NCBI RefSeq assembly: GCF_900747795.2
Contig: NC_041402.2
Coordinates: 177,538,375 to 177,602,374 of the forward strand
DNA length: 64,000 bases
Direction: 5' to 3'
DNA from: Erpetoichthys calabaricus
Taxonomy: Eukaryota; Chordata; Cladistia; Polypteriformes; Polypteridae
Numbering within the stretch: position 1 is the stretch's first letter; the number at the start of each line of letters is the position of its first letter. Of this stretch, positions 1 through 20,200 are shown one piece after another. The translations under genes and the position numbers were made by a program. Below the pieces are notes generated by a model, which saw only the letters and a program-made list of their open reading frames with translations, had not been told where the DNA came from and ran no database searches.

Positions 1-115
1 CTCTCCTGTGTTATGTTAAATCTGGCTAGAGGGCGCTATTGACTCAAACAAATGCAAAAATAAGTGAAAAAGAACAATGTGCCCCTTTAGTTGAGTTTTA
101 CTGGGTTAGTATGTA

Positions 116-535
116 GTGACTGTATGACCAAAGGTTTGTGGACACATGACCATCACACCTACGTGAGCTTGTTTGAATATCCCATCCCTGAGCCAATGGG
201 TATTAATATGGAGATGGTTCCTCTTTTGTAGCTAGAACAGCCTCCACTCTTTCCCCCCCCCCCCCCACAAAATTTTGGAGCGTGTGTGTGATTGAGAACA
301 TTTGTGAGGTCAAGTACCGATGTTGGATGAGAAGACCTGACTTGCAGGCAGCATTCCAGTTCTTCCCAAAGGTATTCCGTAGGGTTGAGGTTAGGGCTCT
401 CAGCAGGTCACTCGAGTTCCTCCATATCTTTTTGGCACAGTCAGGCTGGGAGAGAAAGGTGCCTTCCCCAAACTGAGGGAGCCACAATGCTGGAAGTGCC
501 CAATTGTCTATAGCATCTTTGTATGCTACAGCATA
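116..535 (-). mobile_element. Tc1-like transposon remnant, 3' part of transposase
   Basis: The minus strand at 203-487 reads as the last third of a Tc1-type transposase, with FGEGTFLSQPDCAKK, then LTSTLRNTF, then a C-terminal VEAVLATKEEPSPY close to the usual [14 protein letters not shown] end. The left edge near 116-137 resembles a Tc1 terminal repeat (ACTGTATGACCAAAGGTTTG). The catalytic glutamate region is not recognisable, and a poly-C run at 250-266 interrupts the reading. The copy is old and lies in the CENATAC intron. The family call rests on remembered fish Tc1 sequences. Confidence 0.65.
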
Positions 536-537
536 TA

Positions 538-727
538 CAGGTGCTGGTCATAAAATTAGAATATCATGACAAAGTTGACTTATTTCAGTAATTCCATTCA
601 AAAAGTGAAACTTGTATATTAGATTCAATCATTACACACAGACTGATGTATTTCAAATGTTTATTTCTTTTAATGTTGATGATTATAACTGACAACTAAT
701 GAAAGTCCCAAATTCAGTATCTCTGTC
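538..727. mobile_element. Solo terminal segment of a second Tc1-like family
   Basis: The stretch begins at a TA (536-537) with CAGGTGCTGGTCATAAAATT and continues with the TIR and subterminal sequence of a common fish Tc1 family (AGAATATCATGAC, AATTCCATTCAAAAAGTGAA). The same family is present nearly full-length at 23200-24678, whose ends share these words. Only one end is present here. It abuts the remnant at 116-535, so one element probably landed in the other or a deletion joined them. Confidence 0.6.
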
Positions 728-789
728 CCATTATTTGTGCTTCTTGCTCTGCATGTTTTTGTTTTACAATGTGTTTTGTATTCCTTTAG

Positions 790-2696
790 GATGCTTCCAT
801 GGGAGGAAATATTCATTCAGGTAACAGACTATTTTTCTTGGCCCACTATGCTAACTTTTTAGTAAAATTTCAATTAACTGTAGAATTGCTATAAACATTG
901 TTTATATAAGAGAGATGCATAGTCCAGTGCTTTGTTGAACAATACAAGTTGTAAATATCAGAACAAATGTTAAGTTTTTTAAGTTTGATTTGATTGTATG
1001 GAATGGCATTTGCTTCTAATAATAATAAAAAAAAAAAATTCACACTAGTTGGTTCCCACTGAAAGTCGACTGAAAAAAGTCCGAATTACCGTAAGCTGCC
1101 GTACTTCAGTGTATTCACAAGACTTGCTTTGAAGTAGGAGTACAAAGATTTAAAATGGGTGCTCCAGTTTAAATATTTACAGTCTAAATATCCTCAATTG
1201 TAATAGAAATTTGTCTTTACCAGAGGATGAACACAGGTGTAGATCCCCAGGCAAGGATCAAAATTGCTTATTTGTAATCTGTGACCTAAAAATTGTTTAA
1301 ACTGATACCCACATGGTTAAGTAAGTTAAAAATGACACATTTTAAACCTTCTGGGAGTGGCTCTTAGTGGGCCAGGGCCACTGCTACAGAATCCAATATC
1401 AAAAATATACCTCAATCACATAAAGCAATCCCCGAGTTTTGTGAAAAGGAGTAACTTTGACCCATCCCATTAAGGAGTGGACCCCTGGCGTTGGTTAATG
1501 TGACCTGCACAACTTCCAGTCTTCCTGAACAATTTTTGTTATTGGTTTACTCTTTTAAACACAAGCATGTAATGTCTGCATAGCCTAAAAATTAGGGGTT
1601 TTTGACTCTGTAATGAGTCAGACTCCAGAACATTTGACATCAGGACAAGTCAGTTTATATGTGGGGGTTTTTATTATACAAGGAGGTGCCAAAAAAAACA
1701 AACACCTTAAACGACTGCCGTGTCCAGAATTATTCTTATATACCAGGTGCATGTATATGTGATTTCCATTTTTGGATTTTAAGATGTGTACTGCTTTACA
1801 CACTTCATGGTACAACTGCTGCTGTCAACACAAACAGGTTTGTGCTGTCAAACTGTATGTAAGCCATCTTCCTAATATTTGATGAATACCTCGTACCCTT
1901 TGCAGGTGCCACCCCACCCTGGCTTATGGATGATCCAGAAGAGGGAAGTAGTGCTGTAAAACAGATCGGACCATCTCATGAAGAATTTGTCAAACATAGT
2001 AAGTATGGTTTAATTCACAGACCTTGTACCAAGATTATGCCTTAAGCATACCCTTCATTACAATAACAGGAACTCCAGCCTAAAGTGTACTCCTCCTTAT
2101 ACCTTTAAGGCATCTGTGAGGAGACAGCAGTTAAAACTTGATCTTGCTCACTGGAATAGTCTTGACAAACATGTTCACCTGTCCCTTTTTGTTTCTTTCC
2201 CCAGAGGAACTAGAAAAGCTTCGGAAACTTCCTCCTAACCGTGTTGGAGCTAATTTCGATCATGCTTCCCAGACAGATGCAGGTTGGCTGCCCTCCTTTG
2301 GTAGGGTGTGGAACAGTGGCCGGCGTTGGCAGTCTCGGTAAGCAACTGATTTGGAATTTAGCATATTTACAAGGAATTTAAATGGGTTTTCTACTAAGAT
2401 GAAAGGAATGAGCTCAATGGCCTGTGTATGTGCAGAAGTGAGAGCCAGGTGCCTCTGTCACAACAATGATCTACAGTTTTCTTAATTTTATTGGATGAGA
2501 AGGGGATATTCTAGAGCAACTTAAAAAAACAAAACAGCCAGGGCTAATATTACTACTGGCTTCCTTTGTTTTCAGGCATCAGTTTCGAGCAGAAGAAGGA
2601 GCAAACAAGTCTGGTCAGAAGAGAAAGAAAGATGATCCATGTAAAGAAAAAAAGAAACCAAAGCAGGAGCCATGGGATTCATCTCACAACTCTTGA
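790..2696 (+). CDS. CENATAC: Centrosomal AT-AC splicing factor (CCDC84), C-terminal part, four exons
   Basis: Coding exons are 790-820, 1906-1998, 2205-2337 and 2576-2696, all with AG/GT borders, 378 bases in one frame giving 125 residues and a TGA stop. The protein reads [17 protein letters not shown], later [14 protein letters not shown] and [21 protein letters not shown], the hallmark C-terminal block of CCDC84/CENATAC, and ends in a lysine-rich tail. The human protein is about 330 residues, so some 200 N-terminal residues are encoded upstream of the window. Known role: a component of the minor spliceosome needed to splice AT-AC introns; human mutations cause mosaic variegated aneuploidy. 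The gene converges on RPS25, whose stop is only 330 bases away. No break is seen. Confidence 0.95.
821..1905 (+). other. CENATAC intron, no recognised element
   Basis: An AT-rich intron with a short A run near 1028-1040. I see no coding homology or mobile-element ends. Short reading frames at 1618-1862 have no recognisable similarity. Confidence 0.5.
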
Positions 2697-3026
2697 AGGT
2701 CTCAAGACATTTTCAGTTGTGTAACATGACAGCCAGAAGCACCATTTTTTTTTTTTTTTTTATAACTGATACACTAATGGAAATTTAATTTTGCTATTAC
2801 AAGTATTTACAAAAAAAAAAAAAAAAAATCACAGAATATTTTTTTCTTTTTATTGAGTCATATGTTACAAATTTACTTAACTCTTCAAGAAACCAACTGC
2901 ACAATCTGTAATGAAACAGAACAAAAAGGTCCATTACAGATATATCGATGTGGGATACAGAAGTCAACATGTAGGTTTAATAAACGTCAGGTCAGTTGAA
3001 TGGTTGACTGTACAAACCTCACCTGT
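2697..3026. other. Overlapping 3' UTR zone of CENATAC (+) and RPS25 (-)
   Basis: Only 330 bases separate the two stop codons. On the minus strand ATTAAA (2976-2981) and AATAAA within the TTTTTATTGAGTC stretch near 2848-2855 are possible RPS25 poly(A) signals. On the plus strand there is a T run near 2745-2761 and an A run near 2812-2828, but no perfect AATAAA for CENATAC. Use of either signal is inferred. Confidence 0.5.
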
Positions 3027-10607
<7,581 letters not shown>

Positions 10608-10650
10608 GTTCCTACAGTTTCAAGATGTCGGACAGAAAGGAAGAAGCGCC
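10608..10650 (-). promoter_or_regulatory. RPS25 5' leader with pyrimidine-rich start (5'TOP)
   Basis: Read on the minus strand, the leader runs CTTCCTTTCTGTCCGACATC before the ATG at 10605-10607. CTTTCTGTCCGACATCTTG closely resembles the human RPS25 leader as I recall it. A C followed by an unbroken pyrimidine run is the TOP element that links ribosomal-protein translation to mTOR/LARP1. The exact start base is inferred. Confidence 0.75.
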
Positions 10651-11236
10651 CCTTCGCCTGTAGCTTTGAGAACCCGAGGACTCGGAGTCTCCACCAATCA
10701 GATACAGCGGCTGTATTGCGCATGTCCCACATTGGGCGTAAAGCGTCAAAGGGAAATGTAGTCTTTTTATGTTTCTGGCCGACAAATATAATCCTTTTTA
10801 TCCATACTTCCATCTGTCTTCAAAACCCACTTTATTCGGAACAGGGTCTCGAGGGAGTTTCATCGTATTTCTTTATTTGCTTGTTCAAATCTGTTTGCTT
10901 TTTCGTTTGTATTTCATTATATATACATAAGGTTTTGAAATTATTATTTCATACCTTTTTAATAAAACAAGCCTTTTCAAAAAAAGGAAAACTTAAAAAT
11001 TTAAAAATATGTATGTTAACATATTTGCACTAACATAAACGGCAAAGACACATTAACGAATATGAAGATGCCCAAGTACTGTAACTCGTCTAGACCTGTG
11101 CCACGCCCTACGGATTCAAATGCCTCAAGGGAAATGTAGTTTAGTTATGCCTGAGTTTGCAGCACCGGTCAAGTCAAGTGATTCAGTATATTTGGACTAC
11201 ATTACCCACACGAGCTCGCGCATGCCAGTTGTTAAC
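10651..11236. promoter_or_regulatory. Divergent RPS25/TRAPPC4 promoter region
   Basis: About 630 bases separate the two ATGs. No TATA box stands at the expected place for either gene. Three ACTACATTTCCC-like words occur: minus strand 10751-10762, minus strand 11129-11140 and plus strand 11196-11207. They match the core of the ZNF143/Staf motif (ACTACAATTCCCA...). A CpG-containing stretch (GAGCTCGCGCATGC, 11212-11225) lies just before the TRAPPC4 start. A long AT-rich stretch (10860-11040) divides the two halves. Confidence 0.6.
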
Positions 11237-14200
11237 ATGGCGATTTTTAGCGTCTACATAGTCAATAAGGCTGGCGGTTTAATATATCAGTATGATAGCT
11301 ACGTTCCTCGGTCTGAGAATGAAAAGACATTTAGTTTTCCTTTAGATCTCGTTTTAAAGACACACGACGAGCGGGTTGTCGTAGCATTTGGACAGCGAGA
11401 TGGCATACGTGGTGAGTAGGAAGGGTGAGCAGCCGTGACGGGGGGAAATGGAGTCATTGATATTTCTGGGAGGCCTTCTGCGGTTTTTCAATGACATTCA
11501 GGAAAGACGTGTCTTAATGGTAGAATATATTTTACGTTACTTGAAAAATGGGTAAGAAACCAATACTTTGATAACAATTTAAAGAACTGAAATCGCTGTT
11601 TTGTTACCGTTACTGTCATTAAAAGCAGAAGAGATTCCCAAGATTATTTACCTGTCAGTTTTCTAAATTTAAAGGTTTTATTTGTAACGGGCGACGGGCA
11701 TTGACTACATTTTAGTGCGGTGAATTATTTTCCCATGTGGTAGTAGTAATCTTTTTTAATGGAGGACCTGTTTTAAAGGAGTTTATCATTTGAAAGTTGT
11801 ATTGTGCCCATTATAGTACTGTTACTAGTCTGCAGGCCAAAAGACTCGCGTTATAATGTATACGTATGACAATGAAATTGAACTGGAATATTTCATGGTA
11901 CGTATTTATACACACACTCAGTGAATACGTTTTTAGACACACCTGTACACCTGCTTATCCGTGCATTATGTAATCAGCCAATCATGGGGCAGTAATGCAG
12001 TACCTAAAATCCTGCAGATACAGGCCTTGAGCTTCAGTTAGCACATAGGGGTACAACCTGATGTGGTCTTCTGCTGTTGTAGCCTATCAAAAAAAAGAAC
12101 AGAAAGCTGACGCTGCCATGGACACAGACGCAACAAAACTGGACAGATAACACTGGCAAAATGTAGCCTGGTCTGATGAGTCTCCGTTACTGAGACATAC
12201 ACATGGTAGGGTCACGGCTTGGTGCAAACCGTAGGAATCCATGCACCCAACCTACCTTATGGCAACAGTCCAGGCTGGTGGTGGTGGTGGTGGTGATGTA
12301 GTGGGTGAGGGAAGGTTTTCTTGGCACACTTTAGGCCTGTCAATACCAATCAATCATTGCTCAAATGCCATGTCCTATTTGAGTGTTATTGCTGTCCCTT
12401 CATGGATACAATTTACCCCTCCCCTAATGGCTATTTCCAGCATGATGTTCAACCATGTCACTAAGCTAACTCTTTTCATGAAAATGAGAATGAGTTCAGT
12501 GTACTTCAGAGGCCTTTCCCGTTTCACTGGGTTTTAATTTAATAGAACGCCCATGGGATATGGTTGAATGGGTGATTCGTGGTATAAGTGTGCACCTGGA
12601 AAATCTGCAATTATGTCAACATGAACTAGAATCTCAAAGGAATGTATCCCACATCTTATGGAATCCATGCCATGAAGCAATAAGGCTGATTTGAGAGCAA
12701 AATGAGACCCTTCCCAGCATTAAGGTAGTGGCCTGAATCATTTGCTCAATGAGAGTTTGTGTGTGTGTGTGCGTGTGCAAGTGCAACACAGTGAGTCAAT
12801 GATGGGGATTGAACCTGGATCCATCAACTTTACAGTCCATCTTTAATCATTGGATCAAATCCATCCATCCATCCATCCTCTTCCGCTTATCCGAGGTCGG
12901 GTCGTGGGGGCAGCAGCTTGAGCAGAGATGCCCAGACTTCCCTCTCCCCTGCCACTTCTTCTAGCTCTTCCGGGAGAATCCCGAGGCGTTCCCAGGCCAG
13001 CCGGGAGACATAGTCCCTCCAGCGTGTCCTGGGTCTTCCCCGGGGCCTCCTCCCGGTTGGACGTGCCCGGAACACCTCACCAGGGAGGCGTCCAGGAGGC
13101 ATCCTGATCAGATGCCTGAGCCACCTCATCTGACTCCTCTCGATGCGGAGGAGCAGCGGCTCTACTCTGAGCTCCTCCCGGATGACTGAGCTTCTCACCC
13201 TATCTTTAAGGGAAAGCCCAGAGACCCTGCGGAGGAAACTCATTTCTGCCGCTTGTATTCGCGATCTCGTTCTTTCAGTCACTACCCATAGCTAATGACC
13301 ATAGGTGAGGGTAGGAACATAGATCGACTGGTAAATTGAGAGCTTTGCCTTATGGCTCAGCTCCTTTTTCACCACGACAGACCGATGCAGAGCCCGCATC
13401 ACTGCAGACGCCGCACCGATCCGCCTGTCGATCTCACGCTCCATTCTTCTCTCACTCGTGAACAAGACCCCAAGATACTTGAACTCCTCCACTTGAGGCA
13501 GAATCTCGCTCCCAACCCTGAGAGGGCACTCCACCCTTTTCCGGCTGAGGACCATGGTCTCGGATTTGGAGGTGCTGATTCCCATCCCAGCCGCTTCACA
13601 CTCAGCTGCGAACCGATCCAGAGAGAGCTGAAGATTACGGCCTGATGAAGCAAACAGGACAACATCATCTGCAAAAAGCAGTGACCCAATCCTGAGTCCA
13701 CCAAACCGGACCCCCTCAACACCCTGGCTGTGCCTAGAAATTCTGTCCATAAAAGTTATGAAGGATCAAATCCCCGGCCCAAAACAAAAGAGAGCTGTGA
13801 ACCCTTTCAGTATTCAGTCTGGCTTTCTCTTGGCCCAGTGTTCACAGAGTTTGAATGTCTAAAGGAACCAACATTGAATGATTTCAGTTATCTTTTCCTC
13901 ACTTCTTGCAGTGGGCCATGCAGTCCTATCTATCAATGGGGTGGACGTGAATGGCCGATATACCAGTGATGGAAAGGAAGTGATCGAGTACCTGAAGGAC
14001 CCCACAAACTACCCGGTAGCCATTCGCTTTGGTCGGCCCCGGCTGAGCTCTAATGAGAAGCTTATGTTGGCATCAATGTTCCACTCGTAAGTACTTCCTT
14101 TTATGCCTGCAAGCCAGGTTAATTGCTCTTAAATTATTTAGTAATCTATTGTTCTGTATGTGCTTCACAAACAGAATGTATTAGAACACACCAAATTTTC

Positions 14201-17200
14201 TTACATGTTATTTGCATGTTTCCAAAGTGACCTGTGTGCCCTTTCAGTTGTTTCCATTGGAGTACTCAGTTGTTCACACACAGACAGAGGTAGAACTGTA
14301 CCTTCAATCTTGAGAGTTATGCTCCAGTTTTTCAACAGTTAGACAGCCTGTACACTTCTTTAAGAAGATTATCCATCTTCAAACAAGTGAGATTCTGAAC
14401 ACAGTGGAGTGGGGTGGAGAAAAAAACACCATTGAGGCTAAAATGTTGGTCCAAGCCCGGAGAGCTGAGATTCTAAAGTCCCAGTTCTCTTTGGTTTTTT
14501 TTAGAGCTGTGCCTATTTTGGCCATAGATGGCCTTTATTTCAGTTATTTAATCAGGACAACTCAAAGATTTTTTTTTTATTATTTTAAAAAAGCATCCAA
14601 TGCCATTTACTATATAGATGCACAATAAATTCATTTGCATTAGCATTAATTACATTTGTTAACATTGAAAATAATATCTATATTGGAAAAAAGGTTAAAG
14701 GTTATTTTCATGTCGAAAAGGAAAGAAGGTAAGAGAAAAAACATTTAGGCCATACTGCATTCATCACAGGAGAGGAAAGAGTAGGTAACATAAATAGTAG
14801 GGGAAGGACGGAACAAAGTCAGGGCAGGTGAAACGAGATAAGGTGAGAGTAGATGAGGAATAAACTGCCATTAGAGATGATGAAGAAAGAGATTAAGTTA
14901 GCCTATCATTAAGTCCTAGAGAAATACAGTATGTGATCCTAGACGGAGAATGAATTTAGCTGCTTCGGTCTTTCTTTGGAAAGAGCCTTTGAAGCCCTGT
15001 GAAAGAACACAAACTGAGATTTCAATGTGACTATGATCAAGGATGTGAATTGTTCTCCAGTAGGCTTTGTAAGGCCTTTGACCTTAGCAGCTTGAATGTG
15101 AACACTAAAACAGTCTAACCATCTCCCTGTTTCATCAATGTCGACTGCGGGACACTTCCTGCAACAAATGAAGTAAATAGGATTTTTAGAATGGCAAGAG
15201 GTTTGTTGTTTAATATTTAATTTACAAGAGGGATCAGTTGTAGGCGGCACGGTGGCGCAGTGGGTAGCGGTGCTGCCTCGCAGTTGGGTGACCTGGGGAC
15301 CTGGGTTCGCTTCCCTGGTCCTCCCTGCGTGGAGTTTGCATGTTCTCCCTGTGTCTGCGTGGGTTTCCTCCTGGCACTCCGGTTTCCTCCCACAGTCCAA
15401 AGACATGCAGGTTAGGTGGATTGGCGATTCTAAATTGGCCCTAGTGTGTGCTTGGTGTATTTGTGTGTGTCCTGCGGTGGGTTGGCACCCTGTCCGGGAT
15501 TGGTTCCTACCTTGTGCCCTGTGTTGGCTGGGATTGGCTCCAGCAGACCCCCGTGACCCTGTGTTCGGATTCAACGGGTTGGAAAACGGATGGATGGATG
15601 GATCAGTTGCAGTGTTATTTTTGTGACATATTTCCAAGTGACATGGCAGTTCTTGTTATAGCTCAAATTGCCTAGTGGGAAACATGGCTCTTTTCTGTGA
15701 ACTGTGGATGAGAGGTTTGTGTAGGTTAGGTGTTAGGGTAGGGGATGAGAGGCCGAAGGGATTTAAGTTAAAAACTATACCCTTCCTAAAACCAGTATAA
15801 AATAGTTAAAGTGTATGAAATACTCTTACACCCCATAAAATTCATCCTATACCTGTCTAAAATGTAGTAAAGAGTAATCCATAATATTATCCATGGAAAA
15901 AAACACCAAGTAGTTCAACTAAAATGAGGGTTCAAAAAATGGCGTCCCCCTACTGGTCCAATTAAGAGTGCTTAAAATCCGGATAATAAATCAATTAAAA
16001 TACTATCAAATATGGACACTAAAAGGACATGTCAATGGAGTTAAAAGGAGTCTATTAAAGGCACTAAAATTATGTTAAAAAAGAGCGTAAAACATAAAAG
16101 TTATACTAAGACACTAAAAAATATTTTAACATTGGAGGCTCATTTAAGGGCTAAAACTAGTTTAAAACAGACAGAGTTAAAGGACAGTTTTTAAGGTTAG
16201 GCAAAGAAACGAAAGGAGTTAAGATTAGGCATGGGTGTGTAGAATGTATAGGAAAATAGAGGGTTACAGTAATGCCTCGCTATATCGCGCTTCGACTTTC
16301 GCGGCTTCACTCTATCGCGGATTTTATATGTAAGCATATTTAAATATATATTGCGAATTTTTTGCTGGTTCGCAGATTTCTGCGGACAATGGGTCATTTA
16401 ATTTCTGGAATATGCTTCCTCAGTTGGTTTGCCCAGTTGATTTCATACAAGGGACGCTATTGGCAGATGGCTGAGAAGCTACCCAACCACAGCGCGTATT
16501 ACCTATTAAATAAAACTCCTCAAATATATTGTGAGCACGGGGGCTGTTCGCACCCCTAGAAGATACGGCTGCTCCTCAAAAAACACTGAAGGATTACCTT
16601 CACATTGCTCTCTTCCTTGCTGGGCTTAAATGTGGCTGTTTTGTCAAGCGATATGCTTCCTGCATGGTGCTTTGCATACTTAAAAGATCAAACAGCACGT
16701 ATTGATTTTTAATTGTTTGTTTTTCTCTGTCTCTCTCTCTCACTCTCTCTGACATTCTCTGCTCCTGACGGAGGGGGTGTGAGCAGGGGGGGGCTGTTCG
16801 CACCACTAGACGATAGGGACGCTCCTCTAAAAAAATGCTGAAAGGCTACCTTTACATTGCTCCCTTCCTAGCAGCTGCATTGTCCGGTGGTGCTTCGCAT
16901 ACTTTAAAGCCCAAACAGCCCTATTGATTTGTTTGCTTTTCTTTCTCTCTCTGACATTCTGTGCTCCTGACGCGCACTCCTTTAAAGAGGAAGATATGTT
17001 TGCATTCTTTTAATCGTGAGACAGAACTGTCATCTCTGTCTTGTCATGGAGCACAGTTTAAACTTTTGAAAAGGAGACAAATGTTTGTTTGCAGTGTTTG
17101 AATAACATTCCTGTCTCTCTACAACCTCCTGTGTTTCTGCACAAATCTGTGACCCAAGCATGACAATATAAAAATAACCATATAAACATATGGTTTCTAC

Positions 17201-20200
17201 TTCACGGATTTTCACCTTTCGCGGGGAGGTCTGGAACGCAACCCCCGCGATAGAGGAGGGATTACTGTATTAAGTTTAGGGTTTGTGAGAAGGTTTGGGG
17301 GATCTACTCTAATAGGGATACAAAGAAAGGATCTTAAGATTTGGCTGACAGAATGAGATCAAGAAAGTGTTAGGAAAATCAGCTCATGTGGATGGATTAG
17401 TGTGCAGAATGGGGAAATCTTGTTTAATGACTTATGGGAAGGACCAGCAGGATGTTGGTTTCATTAATTGGAGTTCCTCTTGGAGTGGGTGTTACAAATT
17501 CTACTCTTGGCTCAATTGGAGACCTTGTCCACAACATGAGAAAGGGATCCCCTATCAATGAAGAAACGCCTAATTCCGAGTGCTTCATTATAGATGTCAC
17601 CCTCATCACTGCAGACGTGGTGGAGTATAAAGAGCTACTAATGAAGTAGAGTTTTTAGTATGCCAGGAATAGAAGAAGCTGTAGAGAAGTTAACTGTGTG
17701 AGTTAGTTGGTTTGTAATAGACAGGTTTTAAATGCTGGAAAGCTGATAGAATGACCGTCTAAAAATAATAGAGTTGTGGTAGAAATGTCTCCTATAAACC
17801 TGAGCGCATGCATGTAAACTAGTAAAATCATTAATGAACTTATAAAGTGTGATGTTGTAGCAGGGGGTGGCACCAGCACAATTGTCAATATATGTTTTGT
17901 ACAGGTCTAGTACAAAAGAAACACTCTTCTACCAAACCAATGAATAAATTGGCATATCTACTGTAGGGCCCCTTCTAGTATCCATTGCAACTCCACTGAC
18001 CTGGTAAAAAAAAGTTATCAAAAAGGAAAGTTTTGAGGGTAAGAACCAATTCTGCCAGTCTGATGAGGGTGTTAATAAGAGGATACAGGACTGGACATCT
18101 GTTAAATGCTTGTCTGAAGGTGATGATGCCTTTTCTTGAGTAGTGACTGTGAACAGAATGGACAAGTCCAAACATAAAACAGTCAGGGCCATGAAACCTA
18201 AAGCTATCAAACAACTGGAGAGCAGGGTTAGTATCTTTTAAGTATAAAGGGAGACGTTCAATTGGTGGCCTCAAAAGTATGGTAAGTAAAGCTAAAATAT
18301 GAGTAGTGGGACAGTAGCATGTAGAAACAATAGGTTGTCCAGGATAGTCCAGTTTACTGATTTTTTGGGAGAAGGTCAAACTGGGATATCTGTGTGTTAT
18401 CAACAATTGGGCGGTTAGCATTGGGATGCAGTAAAACAGAACTGACCTCCTGCTGATACTTGTCTGTCAGATCCTGTGTGAGTGGTAGATAGGTGTTTGT
18501 ATCAGGACGTTGTTCTGAAGTTTCTACAGTAATACCTGTGCACCCACCTTGTCTGTAGATTTGAAGGCAGTATCCTCTCGATGGTAGAAGCTCATCTTTG
18601 GGAAGGACGGACATGTGTTTGTTTTTTTATTCAGGTGGATTCAGATTGAACATCTTGGTAAATTCCGCAGTAGGGACAGTTGTGTCAACTCTGATTTGAA
18701 CCTCTGGAAGCAACAGGGTAACACTACCATTGTATATTGTTTCTCAGTGCTAAATGGGTTTCTAAAATAAATAATGTAAATTTACAAAGGATGTTTTAGG
18801 CTTTGCTGAGGATTGTGAGGGGTCAAATCCCATCTTTGTGACACTTAGCAGGTTACTTCTTTGGTCTTTGCTGATGAGTTAAGGTTCATTAAGCTAAAAC
18901 ATTGTTTTGACTGTGGTGCTTTAAGCCAAGGCTTACTATATAAGACTATGCATGACTGATTGAAAGACCCTGGAAATAAGCAGAGGAAGCATTCAGACTA
19001 GCAGAACTGGTTCTTACCCTCAAAACTTTCCCTTTTGATGACACTTGTTTGCCACTGCCCACCTGCCAAGTTGTTTTCCCTGCCTAAGGTAAAGTCATCT
19101 CTTTTAGAATAAGAGGAAGCAGATTCTCTCTCTCCATTTCTTTTTCTTCTCCATTTATCTTTTTTCACTTATTAATTCATCTATTTACTTATTTTTACTA
19201 GCTTTAAGTTTTACTCTGCTGGCCAGGGGTGGGCATTGATTTGTTTTCAATCCCATTTTTATAAAAATTGATCTGTTTGTATGGAATGTTGTGTGATTAC
19301 AATAAAATCAACATTATTAAAAAAAAAAAAAAAGTCTGATGGAGGATCATAGGAATCATTGGGTAGAGGGGGTCCTTTCATTGGATTGGCTGGCCCAGCA
19401 CTGACTCAGCTGTGGAATGGCCAATAGGGGAGGGCAGCTTGATGGCTGGGGTCTCAAGGACTCTGAACAAATTCAAATCCTATATTATGTGATATCATCT
19501 ACTGTTAAATTCTGCTTTGTACTTGTAATATTCCTGTTGCACTATTATATTGAGGATTACTTCTGTCCTGTTCTGTGTATTGTATTGTATTGTATTTACC
19601 CCCTTTTTGTGACACCCAATCTCTTTCCCAAGGTTTCTTCCATTTTTTCCCTACTAAGGTTTTTTTTGGGGGGAGTTTTCCCCTTGTCTTCTTAGACAGT
19701 CAAGGCTGGGGGGCTGTCAAGAGGCAGGGCCTGTTAAAGCCCATGGCGGTACTTCTTGTGTAATTTTGGGCTATACAAAAATAAATTGTATTCTTAGCCC
19801 CTATCTATGCCTTTCCAGAATGTTCTTGTGCCTGTTGTAATTTCACTGGTGTCGTTTGTATTCAATTCATCCACAGGCTTTTTGCTATCGGCTCCCAGCT
19901 GTCCCCTGAAGAGAGGAGCTCCGGGATTGAGATGTTGGAGACGGACACATTTAAGCTGCACTGCTTTCAGACGCTGACAGGTGGGTAATCCATAATTTAC
20001 ATTTTTCTTGTTGGAGTTCTGTTCTTTGCAGGCACAAGCACCAGCAGAGAATTTTAAAAGCTAGTCTATAAAACGCAATTTTTGTTATTTCTCTTCTAGG
20101 TATAAAATTTATCATTTTGGCTGATCCCCGGCAAGCTGGGATTGACTCACTTCTGCGTAAAATTTATGAGATTTATTCTGACTTTGCTCTGAAAAACCCT

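Larger units (their letters stand above)
14939..18715 (-). mobile_element. Penelope-like element, broken, with two younger insertions
   Basis: On the minus strand the 5' part (about 17700-18710) reads as a Penelope-type reverse transcriptase, with [30 protein letters not shown] and [20 protein letters not shown] (the GVAMGTRMGP-type motif), then a CAGATPC word. The 3' part at 14939-15240 reads [15 protein letters not shown] and [13 protein letters not shown], matching the Cys-rich linker and GIY-YIG endonuclease of Penelope elements. Between them lie a SINE (15243-15603) and a pogo-type element (16267-17267). Frames are disrupted, so it is a fossil. The stretch 15611-16266 is less certain. 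The family call is from memory of motifs. Confidence 0.7.

Noticed and set aside
15252-15315. Possible tRNA gene
   Set aside because: A and B boxes are present, but the arms do not pair as in a tRNA and the sequence continues as a SINE with target duplications.
15590-15606. GGAT repeats as a CRISPR-like or satellite array
   Set aside because: Short simple tails of SINE and LINE copies; no spacers.
14939-15637. 232-codon open frame on the minus strand
   Set aside because: It is Penelope-type coding with a whole SINE read in reverse; not a host gene.
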